Made by a program: the position numbers and the translations under genes | From: Bromus sterilis | Taxonomy: Eukaryota; Streptophyta; Magnoliopsida; Poales; Poaceae | NCBI GenBank assembly: GCA_950022295.1 | Contig: OX465599.1 | Coordinates: forward strand, 5,952,001-6,016,000 | DNA length: 64,000 nucleotides | Reading direction: 5' to 3' | The notes under the pieces: model-generated | What the model was told of the DNA's origin: nothing | What the model saw: only the letters and a program-made list of their open reading frames with translations | Databases searched by the model: none | Part shown: positions 1 through 10,724 of the stretch, piece after piece | Position numbering within the stretch: position 1 is the first letter of the stretch | Layout of the letters: each line of letters opens with the position of its first letter

Positions 1-225
1 CAAGGTAGTTCCACGAGGCGACGCCAAGCGTGAGGTTGAAGGCCGGGTTGACGACGGCCGCCGCGGTGGCGGGGACGCCGGAGATTGAGGTGATTCCGAC
101 GTAGTAATGCGGGACGGGCCACATCAGAAACAAACACAGGAGGAGGACGAGGAGGAGGAAGATGACCCAGCTAGAGATGTTCAGCGTGTCGCACAAGCAG
201 GGGCACCTGATCTTGAGTGAAACAT
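1..225 (-). pseudogene. NHL/LEA-2-like membrane protein, N-terminal part (cut by window edge)
   Basis: Read on the minus strand, this encodes a hydrophobic helix rich in I/L/V followed by WPVPHYYVGITSISGVP and NPAFNLTLGVASWNYL, closely matching the gene at 14202-14750. The remainder lies outside the window. No in-frame ATG is seen just upstream of the helix: the frame reads through a Cys-rich stretch (RCPCLCDTLN) that replaces the usual acidic MDAADVEGQ start. The 5' end may therefore come from an upstream exon or be damaged. I place it in the family with confidence but cannot say whether it is functional. Confidence 0.7.
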
Positions 226-226
226 T

Positions 227-770
227 TTCCGTAAATTATCCTTCTTTCCATGTTTCTCTCTTGACTCTGCATGGCACGTCGATGATTTATTTATTTATTT
301 TTCCATCTGGCTTTTCGGTACTGCAGCAAACCAGAGAGCAGTGCATCTTACCTGGTCCATCTTCGCGCCCCCCTCCCCCTTCTTCCTCGACCTCGGTACT
401 GACAAACTTGTTTTTGAAATATATGAAATATATGTTACATGACACAAGAATTATATGTCAAGAAACTTTTTTTTTTCGGGTATATGTCAAGAAACTTTGT
501 TCGAATACGGAGGATTTTGTGGTATGCTTTTGCTGCAATTAATATAACACATATCTCGTTAGTTGAATTGAGGACCTATAAATCCATGTTCGGTGCTATA
601 AACCCGATCGGACAGTAATAGCATTTATTTTAATCGGTTGGTGTTTATAAAATAAATGAAACCGAGGTGTGGGTTCTTATTTCTCTAAAAGAAAACAAGA
701 CATATTGCCCAATACTAATGGTCTTGCATTTGAACAACAGGATATTTCATATTTAGAGCTGCAATTACAA
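227..770. other. No gene recognised
   Basis: AT-rich sequence between a family member and a MITE. A short open frame on the plus strand (162-542) overlaps the antisense of the family member and has no recognisable protein character. Nothing else is supported. Confidence 0.5.
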
Positions 771-781
771 ATAGTAAAACG

Positions 782-1592
782 GTCTTGCTGAAACTCAATC
801 GACTGAGATTTAACCAAGTCTCAATCGACTTTGCAGCATTTTATCTCATCGTTTGCAACCTTTTTTATAACAATTGCAACATTTAGTTTGTTGGTTGTAG
901 CATGCCATTTTTGATCGGTTGTAGCACGTCGTCACACCGGTTAGAGCATCTCCAGCAGTAGCGCTATATCTGCGCGCTGTAAAACGCCGAACCAGCGCGC
1001 CGTATCCGCATGAAGCGCGCGGAGCCCGCGAGCCCTTCGCCGGAAGCTCCAAAACGGCGCTGGACAATGCAGCGCGCAAGCAGCACTTCACCAGGCGCTG
1101 CATACTAGCGCGCGCTCGACCAACGCAAACAACAATCCAACATATGCATACTCCAGCGGTTGTTTCACGGGAGAGCTGTCGGCGCGGGAGGGAAATTTCA
1201 CGGCGGTTGCGCGTCTCCAGCGAAAGCGCGCGCGCGAGAAGAAGCCCCAAAACTCCCGCGCCGGATTGCGCAGAATGCAGCACCGCGGTATTTGTTTTCA
1301 GCGCGCGGAACTATACAACCTCTGCTGGAGAAGGATACAGCGCGTGCGCGCGGCAAAAAATCAGTTATTTTAGCGCTGCGCTATTTTAGCGCCACTGCTG
1401 GAGATGCTCTTACACACTTATCATCCACAGTTTTAGCATTTTAGTGACATCGGTTGCAACATAAGTTCACGTTGATGGTAAAATCATCACAACATTTTTT
1501 ATCGTCGATTGTAGCATCTAGCCATGCCGCTTGCAGCAAAAAATCTTTGCCAACGTCATTCGACTGAAATGACTAAGTTTCCAGATATACCC
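782..1592. mobile_element. Mutator-type non-autonomous element (MITE), itself interrupted
   Basis: The 11-bp direct repeat atagtaaaacg occurs at 771-781 and 1593-1603, the size expected of a Mutator-superfamily target duplication (9-11 bp). The ends share an imperfect inverted sequence (left ctgaaactcaatcgact, right complement ctggaaacttagtcattt). The interior is AT-rich and repeats ttgtagca/ttgcaaca motifs. A Tourist-like MITE is nested inside at 944-1409. Confidence 0.6.
944..1409. mobile_element. Tourist-like (PIF/Harbinger) MITE, nested
   Basis: The terminal inverted repeat gagcatctccagcagt is at 944 and its complement ends at 1409, flanked by the 3-bp duplication TTA (941-943 and 1410-1412), the typical target of this superfamily. 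The interior is GC-rich with many GCGC motifs and encodes no plausible protein. It lies wholly inside the older element at 782-1592. Confidence 0.8.
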
Positions 1593-1627
1593 ATAGTAAA
1601 ACGAAAATGATATGCACCACACTCCGC

Positions 1628-1788
1628 CCACACGTTTTTAAATGAAAATTTTAGTTATGTCTAGATGACAATTATGAGCAAAAATTGCCATGTTGAAACA
1701 AAAGTTGCCATGTATGTTTCAATATGGAAATTTTGACTTATAATTGTCATCCATACATAACTAAAATTGTCATCTAAAAAAGTGTGGG
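1628..1788. mobile_element. Palindromic MITE
   Basis: The left end reads ttttagttatgtctagatga and the right half contains its near-complement (tcatccatacataactaaaa), giving a long imperfect hairpin bounded by cacac/gtgtg. The same sequence family recurs as a tighter palindrome at 11700-11809, and both copies neighbour the string ggaccccgat or its complement. Confidence 0.65.
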
Positions 1789-1907
1789 GCGAAAGCGTTC
1801 CGCGTCCGCCCACACGTGTGACAACTATCGGGGTCCTAGTATAAAGCAACTACTACACGTAAGCAGGGAAAACATTAACGACTTGACGAATCAAAGGTCA
1901 AAGCTAA

Positions 1908-2534
1908 CTACTGGTACATGTACATCCAATAGAGATCATTAGTGCACATAGAGGGGGCGGCTGTGGCGGCGGCCGGAACACGGCACTTCCTCACCAGGTT
2001 CCTCCCATATTGATCCGCAGGGTCCGGGAGCATGAGCAGGACGTCGAACACGGCCGCCCCTCGCCTCATCTCCTCGACGAGTTCGTCCATCACGGCCCCC
2101 GGAACGCGCACGGTGCGCACCCCATCGCCCGTGGCGAGGACGGGCCGTTCCGTGGCCATGCGCGGCCCGGCGCAGAGCCGCCCGACGGTGTTGCCGGCGA
2201 GCGCGACGCCGCGGTAGGCCACCTGCACGAAGGTGTCTTGGGCCACGCACGCGCTATCCATGAAGTTGTTGGAGGCCACGCGGAGGGTGAGGTTGAAAGT
2301 CGGGTCGGGCGCCGTGGCATGCACTCCGGCGAGGTCGGAGACGGAGCGGATGGCGACGTAGTAGCGCGGTCGCGGCACGCTGAGCTGGAGGCAGGCGCCA
2401 AAGAAGACGGTGAAGAGGACAGCGAAGAGCACGATCTTGCACAACAGCCAGGTTTGGCGCTTCCTCTCCTCGGCCTCCGGGTCTCCGCCGTCGGCCATGA
2501 CCTGTTCCTCCTGGTTCTCCACGTCGGCGTCCAT
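1908..2534 (-). CDS. NHL/LEA-2-like single-pass membrane protein
   Basis: This is an uninterrupted 208-aa frame. The start MDADVENQ is chosen because it aligns with MDAADVEGQ of the relatives; an in-frame upstream ATG at 2651 would add 39 residues that look like translated leader. Residues 1-27 are acidic, about 30-52 form a membrane helix (LLCKIVLFAVLFTVFFGACL), followed by PRYYVAIRSVSDL, PTFNLTLRVAS, then a Cys-bearing strand SACVAQDTFVQVAYRGVALA, RLCAGP, and VPGAVMDELVEEMRRG. By analogy with NHL/LEA-2 proteins, the N-terminus would be cytosolic and the beta-sandwich on the outer or lumenal face. Codon use is strongly GC-rich, as for the other intact members. Function is unknown; NHL relatives act at the plasma membrane in defence and stress. 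Confidence 0.8.
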   Translation of the reverse strand: MDADVENQEEQVMADGGDPEAEERKRQTWLLCKIVLFAVLFTVFFGACLQLSVPRPRYYVAIRSVSDLAGVHATAPDPTFNLTLRVASNNFMDSACVAQDTFVQVAYRGVALAGNTVGRLCAGPRMATERPVLATGDGVRTVRVPGAVMDELVEEMRRGAAVFDVLLMLPDPADQYGRNLVRKCRVPAAATAAPSMCTNDLYWMYMYQ

Positions 2535-2871
2535 CTCCGGCTCCGGTCGACTTGCTTTTCTTGAGGCTTCAGCTAATTTGGTAGGTACTAGATAGATCGG
2601 GATCGGCGAGCGAGGGAGATTGATGGATTTGCTTGTATCGGAGTTGACCACCCGATCGAAAGCTGCGGCTTGAACTACAATATGATCGCCAGGACTTGTA
2701 CCGTACGCTTCTTCTTCATTGCTTTAGCTACCAGGCCGGCCATATATGTGGGCCTTTTATTATTTGGGATTGAGCGAAAAATCTTCGTTTCATGCAAGGG
2801 AAAATCCCTAAAACTCAAAACAAAAATGTAAGGGAAAATCTACCCCTCAAAAAAAAATGTAAGGGGAAATC

Positions 2872-3150
2872 CCTTATGAAAACGGATGTGCGGTGAAGGA
2901 GATTAATGGTGAAGGAGGAGGAGTTCAAGCTGTGATTATCAAAGAGATCTCTTTCAGGAGGATGACTTTCAGTTCGTGTAATATAGTTTACCCTAAGCAT
3001 GATTTATTTTCTGAAGCTAGTAGGTTAGCCAAGTTCTCTTTATCTTTACCTGTTGGTCGGCATTTGTGGCCCATCATTTCACATGATAAAGTTTGTATTC
3101 CTTTGATTGTGACGCTGTAGTAATAAAGTTTGTTAAACCCTCAAAAAAAT
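2872..3150 (+). mobile_element. LINE 3' end fragment (RNase H tail)
   Basis: The frame at 2893-3120 ends SRLAKFSLSLPVGRHLWPII and CIPLIVTL followed by stop, which resembles the C-terminal end of the RNase H domain in plant non-LTR elements. A short poly(A)-like tail follows. The flanks 2853-2871 and 3143-3163 share aatgtaa(g/c)gg plus adjoining bases, consistent with a target duplication from a strongly 5'-truncated insertion. Confidence 0.6.
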
Positions 3151-3164
3151 GTAACGGAAAATCT

Positions 3165-4139
3165 AATCACCGGCGTCGTCGTACTTTTTTTGCATGGACA
3201 AATTGCGTGCATTATTTTTCTTAACTTATGTTGATATCATCATATTAGCACAAAATCAGCCCAATCCAAGCCCCTGCGTTCTTTTTTTTCACACATAGGA
3301 CACAACCATACCATCTAGACCAACAAAGACGTCGCCTTTCGTTCGCTTATTCTTTAGGCTGATTTTTTATTGACGCACACCTCACGGATGTATAAAAATT
3401 GATGGCGTTTGATACCACATAATATTTAGTTATCTAACTAATTATTTAATATAATTCAATTAGATAATCAGAGAATTAATTAAAATCAATCTAGGCAGGG
3501 ATGATTTACAACTAATAATAATATGGTCATTTTTAATTCTTCAAACAGTAATTTTAATTAATATAAAGAAATAGTGATATTTTTATTTATTTTATTTTAA
3601 TTATCTATTAGCTCTACAATAAGGTACGGAACAATAGAATTCATGATAAACTTAATATAATTCTATTAGACAATTAGAGAATTAAGTAAAATTAATCTAG
3701 GCAGGAATAATTAACTACTACTAATAATATGGCTATTTTAAATTCTTCAAACAGTAAATATATTTGTTCTAAGAAATAAAGCTATAATTTTGGAGCACAA
3801 AAAATTATTGTACATATTTAGGATCCGTAGATTATTTCTATTTTATTTATTTACTACTGTGATTTAATAAGAAAAGGGAGCTAACAGGGCAGCCCAATGG
3901 CTCCCTTTATTATTATTTATTCCGAGAATAGCCCATGGTGCGGCCCACAAACAAAATGACCAATCCACGTGTGCATAGTTTGGGCTGCGTGAACCCTTTT
4001 TTTCTAACTTTTACTGGATTGCGGGTTAATTTCTAGAAAACTCATGGGGTGTTTTGCAAATAAGCCACGACAGAAGGAGATACTTACCTCCCTTTATTAT
4101 TAAGGGAAAGGTATAAAAATTACACGGACATAGCGAGTA
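3165..4139. repeat. AT-rich region with a direct duplication
   Basis: No gene is visible. About 120 bp around 3440-3560 (with gagaattaa, aatctaggcagg, aatatgg and cttcaaacagtaa) recurs in diverged form around 3650-3770, a direct duplication offset by roughly 210 bp. No terminal repeats or target duplications were found to make it a named element. Confidence 0.5.
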
Positions 4140-4140
4140 G

Positions 4141-5460
4141 CAACCTTTTTTTTACGGGTAAATGTGAGAGCTTTATTCAAATAAAAGCAGTCCTAGGACA
4201 ATCAGCCAAGAGGCTGGTCACTAGGTAGCCAGGAGTTACATCAAGCAAGCTATCGGACACATTCAAAGTGCAAGCACGCTTAGCACAAAGATGAGCCGCG
4301 AAGTTTGTTGATCTACTAGTATGCTGAACATCAAAGATAAAAAGTGATTAGCTAGCTCTCCAATTTCGATTAAGATAGGAGCCACAACAGAACGACAATT
4401 GTGGCGAGATTTTCAGAGATTCACGATCTCTAGGCAGTCCACCTCCATGATCACATGCGTATAGCCACACAGTTTAGCCACTCTGACTCCATCACGGAGC
4501 GAATAAACCTCCGCCGTCAGTGGATCTGAAATCCCCGGGTATGGCTTGCACCACGCACCTAGCTAGTAGATGAGTACTCGAGCGAATGACGCCCCCATCT
4601 CCACCACGACCATCCTTTGGGTTGAGTCCTTAATCTGCATTGATCTTGATAAACGGATCATCTGGAGGTCTCCACCATGTCCAGGCAAAGTTTTTCTTTC
4701 CTTGCTAGGTATGTCCAGAATTGCAAGTTGCTCCCGAACAATACGAACAATATTCTCGGGATTATTGGGTTCCTCCCCATGCTTCAGTTGGTTCCTTGAG
4801 TGCCATATGGACCACATGTCAGTAATAATTTTGCCCCGGGTATCATTGGAAAACCGATCATCACATAAAATGTAACGTGCCCAAGAATCAGGATGAAGAC
4901 GAGGCAGCCGAATATCAAACAGATGGTATGTCTCGTCCCAGAACTTTCGTGCATGAGTACAATGCGTTAAGGCATGCATTAGATCCTCATCTTTAGCTTC
5001 ACAAACCTTGAATCTTGCAAGAACTGAAATGTGTCTTCTTCTCAAAGTAATTTCATCTGGTAGAATCCCCCGTAGAACACGCCACCAGAAGACTCTGACT
5101 TTTGGGATAACATTGAGCTGCCACAGCGATTTCCCCAACTGTTGTTCATCCCCTGAAGTGTCGGTGATCGTCCCTTCCTCTAGAGCAAGACGCTCGTTCC
5201 GAGTCACAAGAGCACGGTACGCAGATTAATAGAATAGACGCCAATGGTCTCAAAAGCCCAGGCCTGGAAGTCTTCACCTCTGCCTTGCCGAAGTGGGATG
5301 TTCAAAATTGCTTCGGCATCTGGTGCAAGAAAGTTTGATCGCACCAAATCATGTCTCCAGGTTCCGTTGTCCTCGTCTATCAATTCAGAAGCCCTATCCA
5401 TATTGCATGTGGCTGGCTTGAAGACAATTTTATTATTTTTGCAGGCCAATCGCTCTTTTG
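4141..5460 (-). mobile_element. LINE (non-LTR retrotransposon) 3' fragment: RT end, zf-RVT, RNase H
   Basis: On the minus strand, 5449-5204 encodes the typical linker before the zinc-binding module (WRHDLVRSNFLAPDAEAILN, GEDFQAWAFE, GVYSIN). After a frameshift, 5207-4563 gives the zf-RVT module (KVRVFWWRVLRGILP, CTHARKFWDETYHLF), then RNase H residues (WWRPPDD, DPLTAEVYSLRDGVRVAKL). Near 4146 a T-run is the complemented poly(A). It is 5'-truncated, frameshifted and not functional. Confidence 0.8.
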
Positions 5461-6002
5461 ACTTTGGAATACAGCCTCTTTATCAATATACTGCTTCTTC
5501 TACACATTCAATCCATAACATCCCTTATTCAATCCATAATCAAGAATAATTAGGATTTCTAAAAAAAATAAAAAAATAAAGGGTCCACTCATAGGAAAAC
5601 CCAACCTTTCCCGCATCCGACACTAATCTATTTTAACGTCTAATTAGATCGGGGGATCATTCAAATTAGGAAGTTAAGCTCGTTTCTTTTTATATTATCA
5701 GAATTGGAGTCAGGCTCTATCCACTTATTTACTAGACCTAGAAAATCATAATTTAAGATTCCATTCAAAATTGACTTGTTTTACTTATTAAAATAAAAAT
5801 ACAAAATTTGACCTGTTAGTGTTCTAAGTTAAAAAGTCTAGTAAAGTAAAAAATATGTTTTATGTATCCTTAAATCATATATGGTTAAATGTAAAATGGG
5901 GGTTCTTATGTCTCATAAAAAATGTTTGTTACGTCAGAATCTGAAGAAACTAATTCTGCATGGATAAACAAAAAACTCTCAGTTCCGATGTGAATATATT
6001 TT

Positions 6003-6335
6003 TTATTTCGAAATAAAGGTTCTTGTCTTGTGAGGAACGATGCACAATTTTTTGGAATCCGGTACCAACAGGTATACCCACCCACCCCCCCCCCCCAGAA
6101 CTACGTTTTCTTTCAAGCCTTTCAACCAATCAATGCAACCTTGTAGGGCGGCTTTTGCTAAAATTCGAGCAGTTTCTTGAAAACTTGCTTCAGATATGAA
6201 ACTTTGGGTATTCATAGAAGCCCTCGTTATTCCCAATAAGATTACCCTATAATAGATCGATTCATCCAAAGGTCGCCCTGCTCGTTCTGCTCGGAATAGT
6301 CCGATTAATTCCCTAGGTGAAAAAACATTAGACAT
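6003..6335 (-). pseudogene. rpoC2: Plastid rpoC2 fragment (RNA polymerase beta'' C-terminus)
   Basis: The frame contains SPRELIGLFRAERAGRPLDE, ITRASMNTQSFISEASFQET, ARILAKAALQGCIDWLKGLK and ENVVLGG, recognisable as the conserved C-terminal region of the plastid-encoded RNA polymerase beta'' subunit. After a run of C residues near 6083-6096 the reading frame is shifted; the other frame continues with a QDKNLYFE-type end. It is a dead nuclear copy of organelle DNA. Confidence 0.85.
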
Positions 6336-6339
6336 TCCA

Positions 6340-6485
6340 TCTTCGGAAACCTGTGTGTAAGGCCTATGTTATAGAGTATATAACTTCGATTATAGGGATC
6401 GATTTTTAGTCGCGTAGCTTCATAATAATTTTGAAAAGCTTCTGCATAATTTCATTCGGTTTGAGCCAACATCCGTTATGGTCGT
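6340..6485 (-). pseudogene. ycf3: Plastid ycf3 exon fragment
   Basis: The minus strand reads NYAEAFQNYYEATRLKIDPY then NRSYILYNIGL, the TPR region at the start of exon 2 of ycf3, the photosystem I assembly factor. In-frame stops are present. The following bases (6486-6560, upstream in gene sense) contain a segment resembling group II intron domain V (cctatgagatgaaaacctca), as expected for the intron before this exon. Confidence 0.8.
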
Positions 6486-6691
6486 TCATTCTATTCAAAA
6501 AATCTTCGTTCCAAGACCTTACATGAGGTTTTCATCTCATAGGGCTCCTCCCTTCTGTGCATAGTATTGATGTTTAGAGACGTCCCAGGTGCGGAGTTGC
6601 TATATATGGAAATAAAGTACAACGCTCCCAAAGGAAATTAAACTTTGCTTTCCTATATGAACACGTACGGGATATCGACCTAGTAGGTAGC

Positions 6692-6699
6692 TATATAAA
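6692..6699 (+). promoter_or_regulatory. TATA box of the gene at 6779
   Basis: TATATAAA lies 80 bp before the ATG. The sequence between (ending ccgatcaaacaacaagaac...) resembles the leader of the related broken copy at 8641, which supports a shared promoter and a leader of roughly 50 bases. Confidence 0.7.
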
Positions 6700-6778
6700 G
6701 AATATCCCAGCCAAAGCCAAGCACACGTACGGATCCATCAACCGATCAAACAACAAGAACAAACAGCAACGTCTGTCC

Positions 6779-7483
6779 ATGGCTGCCACCATAGTCAACC
6801 ACGACGATGATCCAATCGACATCGACTGGTGCAAGGTATGCCAGATCTTGTGCGTAATATTGGCCGTCGCCGCTGGGATTCTAATCTTCGGCGGCATAGT
6901 CAGTTTGATCTACCACGGTTACTTCCCTCCGGCCTACTCCGTCGCCATCGACTCCGCTACCGGCCTAGATGCACCGACGTCGGACCTCACCCTGAATCCG
7001 GAGTTCAACATTACCCTTCGCGTCACCTCGATGAGCCACGGGGCGGTCTCGTGCATGGATGCCGGCACATACGTGGAGGTGTCCTACCGTTGTGTTATGC
7101 TCGCGGCCAGCGCCGCCGCGTCGGAGCAGCTCTGCGTCGATCCGGACAAGTCAAGGGAGGCGTCCTTCGTCGCGAGGGGCAGTGGCGTGCGCTTGCCGGG
7201 GTACATGATGGATAACCTTATGGCGGACATGCGTAACGGGGTGCATGCGTTCGAGGTCACCATCAGGACATCCGACAACGACTATGACAACGTGATGGTA
7301 GAGTCATGTGGGGGCAGGCAGGTCGGCGGCGACACGGCCGCCGCGTTGGCGACTAGCTGCCATGCATCCCACATGTGCCCTGATCAGGACAGAACAAGGA
7401 GCTCCATCAACATCGAGTCACCCACAGAACATATACTTCTTCCATCTGCGAATAAATGTATTTATAGATCTTGTCTTCTTTAA
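6779..7483 (+). CDS. NHL/LEA-2-like single-pass membrane protein (intact)
   Basis: A 234-aa frame with a good start context (gtccATGGCT) and a TATA box at the right distance. The acidic N-tail (DDDPIDIDW) precedes a membrane helix at about residues 20-47. It continues YSVAIDSATGLDAP, LNPEFNITLRVTS, CMDAGTYVEVSYRCVMLAA, EQLCVDPDKSR, VRLPGYMMDNLMADMRNG and VESCGGRQVGGD. The tail after CPDQD appears to be a non-homologous extension compared with the member at 32755, so the true C-terminus may differ or be recently extended. It is the best candidate for a working member of the A-type subgroup. Plastid-derived DNA lies about 0.2 kb upstream. NHL-family function is inferred from the fold pattern only. 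Confidence 0.8.
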   Translation: MAATIVNHDDDPIDIDWCKVCQILCVILAVAAGILIFGGIVSLIYHGYFPPAYSVAIDSATGLDAPTSDLTLNPEFNITLRVTSMSHGAVSCMDAGTYVEVSYRCVMLAASAAASEQLCVDPDKSREASFVARGSGVRLPGYMMDNLMADMRNGVHAFEVTIRTSDNDYDNVMVESCGGRQVGGDTAAALATSCHASHMCPDQDRTRSSINIESPTEHILLPSANKCIYRSCLL

Positions 7484-8560
7484 AGATTATGAAGCTTTGA
7501 TCAGGAAAAGTAATAGGAGTACTGTAGTATTTATGACACGTTTTGTTATGAAGTTTCAAAATGTACCAATTTGATGTCATATATGTTGGTGCTATTTTCT
7601 ATAATGTTAATCAAAATTTAAAAAGTTTGATTAAATATAAAAGGTAGAAGTACACTCCTTGGTGGACAAAGGGAGTATCTGGTCAATCAGTTAGTGTTAT
7701 GTAAGTCAAGAGTCAAGACCAAGGATGAAGATTTCTATAGTCTATACATGAACAAATTAAAGAAGCGAAGATCTGTATGGACGGCCAAGATCTTTTCACT
7801 CATCATAATTCGTCAAGGTGCTTACGGATTTACTAGTGTCATTATATCTATTATTGTCATAATTTTGTTTTCTGCTCACCTTAGGTTCAATTGTCTCTCC
7901 TATTGTTGGCTTTGAACTCAACCTGAACTTGCTAGTCTAATATCGCACAGATGTTTTGTTCATGGATTAATGTAGCAAGTAGAGCACCCTGCGTTCCAAA
8001 TTAGATGATGAAAGTCATTTAATTTAGAATGGACGAAGTATATTTTTACCACAAGGCACAAGTGCTGCAAGCACAAATATTACATAAAGAATCTTTATTT
8101 TTCTGTATTATATGAAGAATGTTTATCTATAGACTAGTTGATTTGGGTTTCAAAACTTTTGAAAAAAAGTAGCTGGTGGTTCGTACGCTTCGGTGCATCT
8201 TGATCAAGCTGTAGCAAATCCCTCATTGTAGGGATGAGATTTTTTTGTGAGAATAGATGACGGTTGAGTAAATACAAGAGTTTTAAAAGGATAAAGCAGC
8301 TCAAAAAAATATAAGGGATCGGCTAGATACGATTTTATCCGTTAAAATTAAAATTTTACTGCTCTGACCAGTTTTAGATGATCGCATAGAGATTGCCTAA
8401 GCTTAGTATAGTAGCATATATACATCTGGGTCTACACGACACTTTTATAACTTTGTTTTCTAATTATTTGCATCTTTGATGCAGTGACCGAAATCGATTA
8501 AACTCCTTTTTATTTTTGAAAATAATTAACTCGGACCTAGCTAGGAGTTAAGGACAGAAT
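7484..8560. other. No gene; small MITE remnants
   Basis: AT-rich 3' flank. Short Stowaway-like remnants are visible near 7655-7680 (acaaagggagtat) and 7985-8045 (gcgttccaaattagatgatg). No coding region is supported. Confidence 0.45.
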
Positions 8561-8606
8561 ATATATATACATCCGAACCAAGCACGGGAATCCATCAATC
8601 GATCAA

Positions 8607-8632
8607 ACAACAACAACAACAACAACAACAGT
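8607..8632 (+). repeat. (CAA)n microsatellite in a leader
   Basis: A run of CAA triplets sits 10-35 bases before the ATG of the broken copy at 8641, in the same place as shorter caacaa runs in the leaders of the copies at 6779, 11835 and 33366. It is a shared leader feature of the A-type subgroup that has expanded here. Confidence 0.7.
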
Positions 8633-8640
8633 AAACGTCC

Positions 8641-8975
8641 ATGGCTGCCACCGTTAAGCACGACGATGATCTCCAATCGACTGGTGCAAGGTATGTCAGA
8701 TCTTGTGCGTAATATTGGCCGTCGCCGCTGGGATTCTAGTCTTGGGCAGCCTAGTCGGATTGATCTACTACGATTACTACCCTCCGATGTACTCCGTTGC
8801 CATCGACTCCGCTACCGGGCTCGATGCCCCGACGTCGCCGTTGTTGGACCTCGCCCTGAATCCGGAGTTCATCATCAACCTTCGCATCCCCTCGATGAGC
8901 CACGGGGTGGTCACGTGCGTGGATGCCGGCACATACGTGGAGGTGTCCTACCGTTGCCGTGTTGCGTTATGCCCG
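8641..8975 (+). pseudogene. NHL/LEA-2-like gene, frameshifted and 3'-truncated
   Basis: It begins ATGGCTGCCACCGTTAAGCA and closely follows the 6779 gene, but small indels around 8672-8686 (the gatgatctccaatcgactgg region) shift the frame after about 12 codons. From 8703 the family frame resumes (VILAVAAGILVLGSLVGLIY, YSVAIDSATGLDAPTS, LNPEFIINLRI, CVDAGTYVEVSYRC). Homology stops abruptly near 8975, where unrelated sequence with an A-run begins, so the second half of the ectodomain is missing. Confidence 0.8.
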
Positions 8976-10020
8976 CGTATGAAAAAAAAAGGCCAACTGC
9001 ACAATAGGTGTTACCAAACTTGTGATTTACTCCAGTTTGGTTGATACGCTTCGGTGTAGACCCAATAGGTGTTACCAAACGTATGAAGAATGCCTGCTTC
9101 GGATGTACATTTCTAGAAGAAAACTACATAAATCAGAAAGCGTATCAACCAAACTGGCGTAACTTAAGAATACATACCCTTTCATATTGTAAAGTGCAAC
9201 TGCACAGAAACTACTTCTATTTGACCTTGAAAACTAGAATTAGTCCTATTCTCTTACTGGGCATGTCACTGTTCACACTTTTCATACTCGCATCACTTTT
9301 GGCCCCACCCAGTTCATTCTTTGTGTCGAGAACATGTGCTAAATTTTATTTCACATATAAATTGGTTCTTTTGTCTTGGCAACAATGTAGTAGAAATGAA
9401 CATGTTATATGTTTTCTTCTGCTTTACAATTATTAGCGATCAATCTAGCTTCTGCATAAAGGTAAAAATGAGAGCTTTTTGTAGATTTCAACTAGCTCGG
9501 AAAACTAAAAAATATGCTAGAGCGTCAGCATTCAATAGTACATAAATGCATCTGATGATTTTCTTCTTTGCAAAGTAATGAAGACTTGAGGTTCTTATAG
9601 TAGAAAATATAATTTTGTATTACTTGCCAAAAGATAATTTTGTAGCACATGATAAGTTATATTGAACATCTATCTCAATGGTTCCATTCTATGGGATGAG
9701 GCATGTGCTACTGCTGGGAGCGGCGAGCTGCTAAAAGCAAACAGCAGCGGCAAGATCCGAGTGACTCACAAGGCCGCTGATGAAATCCCTCTCCCTCTGT
9801 TTTGGTTGACGATGATATCTCCTGGAACCTCTACTCCGTAGAATAAGGATTTAGATAGCATCATATATTCAGAGTTCCATTTCTTTTCTTGTTTGAAACT
9901 CTGCTAAATTTTACAATTGGGTTGAATGAGTTGGTTCATTGGTGACAACCAAGGATTCATGCTCGGAAAGGACAATGTCTTGCTCTGTTTCATCGGCTCA
10001 AGTAGGGGAAATCATGTGTA
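8976..10020. other. Unassigned sequence
   Basis: No gene is recognised. A short string ataggtgttaccaaac occurs twice (about 9003 and 9065) near the breakpoint of the truncated gene, and tacgcttcggtg recurs here and at 8185. Small open frames here have no recognisable character. Confidence 0.4.
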
Positions 10021-10060
10021 CTAGAGGCTAACGCGCGTTTCGCCGCGCTTTTCTTCACTC
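10021..10060 (-). mobile_element. Helitron 3'-end signature (minus strand)
   Basis: On the minus strand a GC-rich hairpin (gcgcg ... cgcgc) is followed after 8 bases by CTAG and then T, the usual Helitron 3' terminus. The matching 5' TC end could not be located with confidence. Confidence 0.5.
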
Positions 10061-10724
10061 ATGAAATTGATTATTTATATCTATCGATTATTGCGTCAGT
10101 TGTTTTGTTTTGATTTTATCCTTGTTGACTGTGTGTTTTAATTTTATATTGGCGGTGTTTTTTTTTTGTTCGTATAACGTGTTGGGTTGTTGTTGGAGTA
10201 TTTTTTTTCAAGATAAGAGAGGAGTCGTTTGATGCTTGATTGTGAAGTCTTTGCACGTTTTGACCTTGGTGTCGGTGATTGCTTTAGCCTCTTGGGAGCT
10301 CCTACTTCATGCTTGATTATATATGGAATTGCTACTAATAACGTTCACATAGGCCAGAACACAAAGCTCGCGCGCGCTCAGCCTGGGTCCCTACTCCTCT
10401 TGCCCGTTTTTTTTTTCGCTCACCCCACTGATAGCTTAGAAACGAATCGCTTATCACCAATTAAACTAATGATGTAAAGGAATTTCTATTGTCTGTTATT
10501 AGACTGATGTAAATCTTCTCTATTGTTACTTGATTGTCTATTACTTGTTTGAAGATTGTTTCATGCATTTAAAGACGTGACCAAACACATTAATGTATCT
10601 AAATCTCATATGCTATGAAATTTTTCAACTACGATCACAAAGCATCTGATTTAGGTAAAATTTTGTATAAATAATTGTTACCTAGCTAGGTGAATGATAA
10701 ATTTTCTTTCATATTTCACTCGTG

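Larger units (their letters stand above)
5580..6560. other. Nuclear insertion of plastid DNA (NUPT), chimeric
   Basis: This block contains pieces of two plastid genes that are not neighbours in grass plastomes: the 3' end of rpoC2 (6003-6335) directly followed by a ycf3 exon with group II intron sequence (6340-6560). The part at 5580-5990 has the look of plastid intergenic sequence but I could not assign it. The insertion ends roughly 130 bp before the TATA box of the family gene at 6779. Confidence 0.75.

Noticed and set aside
846..1444. Several overlapping open frames on both strands (up to 145 aa)
   Set aside because: They fall in the GCGC-rich interior of the Tourist-like MITE and have no family resemblance or plausible start context.
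2010..2564. Plus-strand 184-aa frame
   Set aside because: It is antisense to the family gene at 1908-2534 and reflects its GC-rich third positions.
6003..6335. Functional RNA polymerase gene
   Set aside because: It is a frameshifted fragment of plastid rpoC2 fused to a ycf3 fragment in nuclear DNA.
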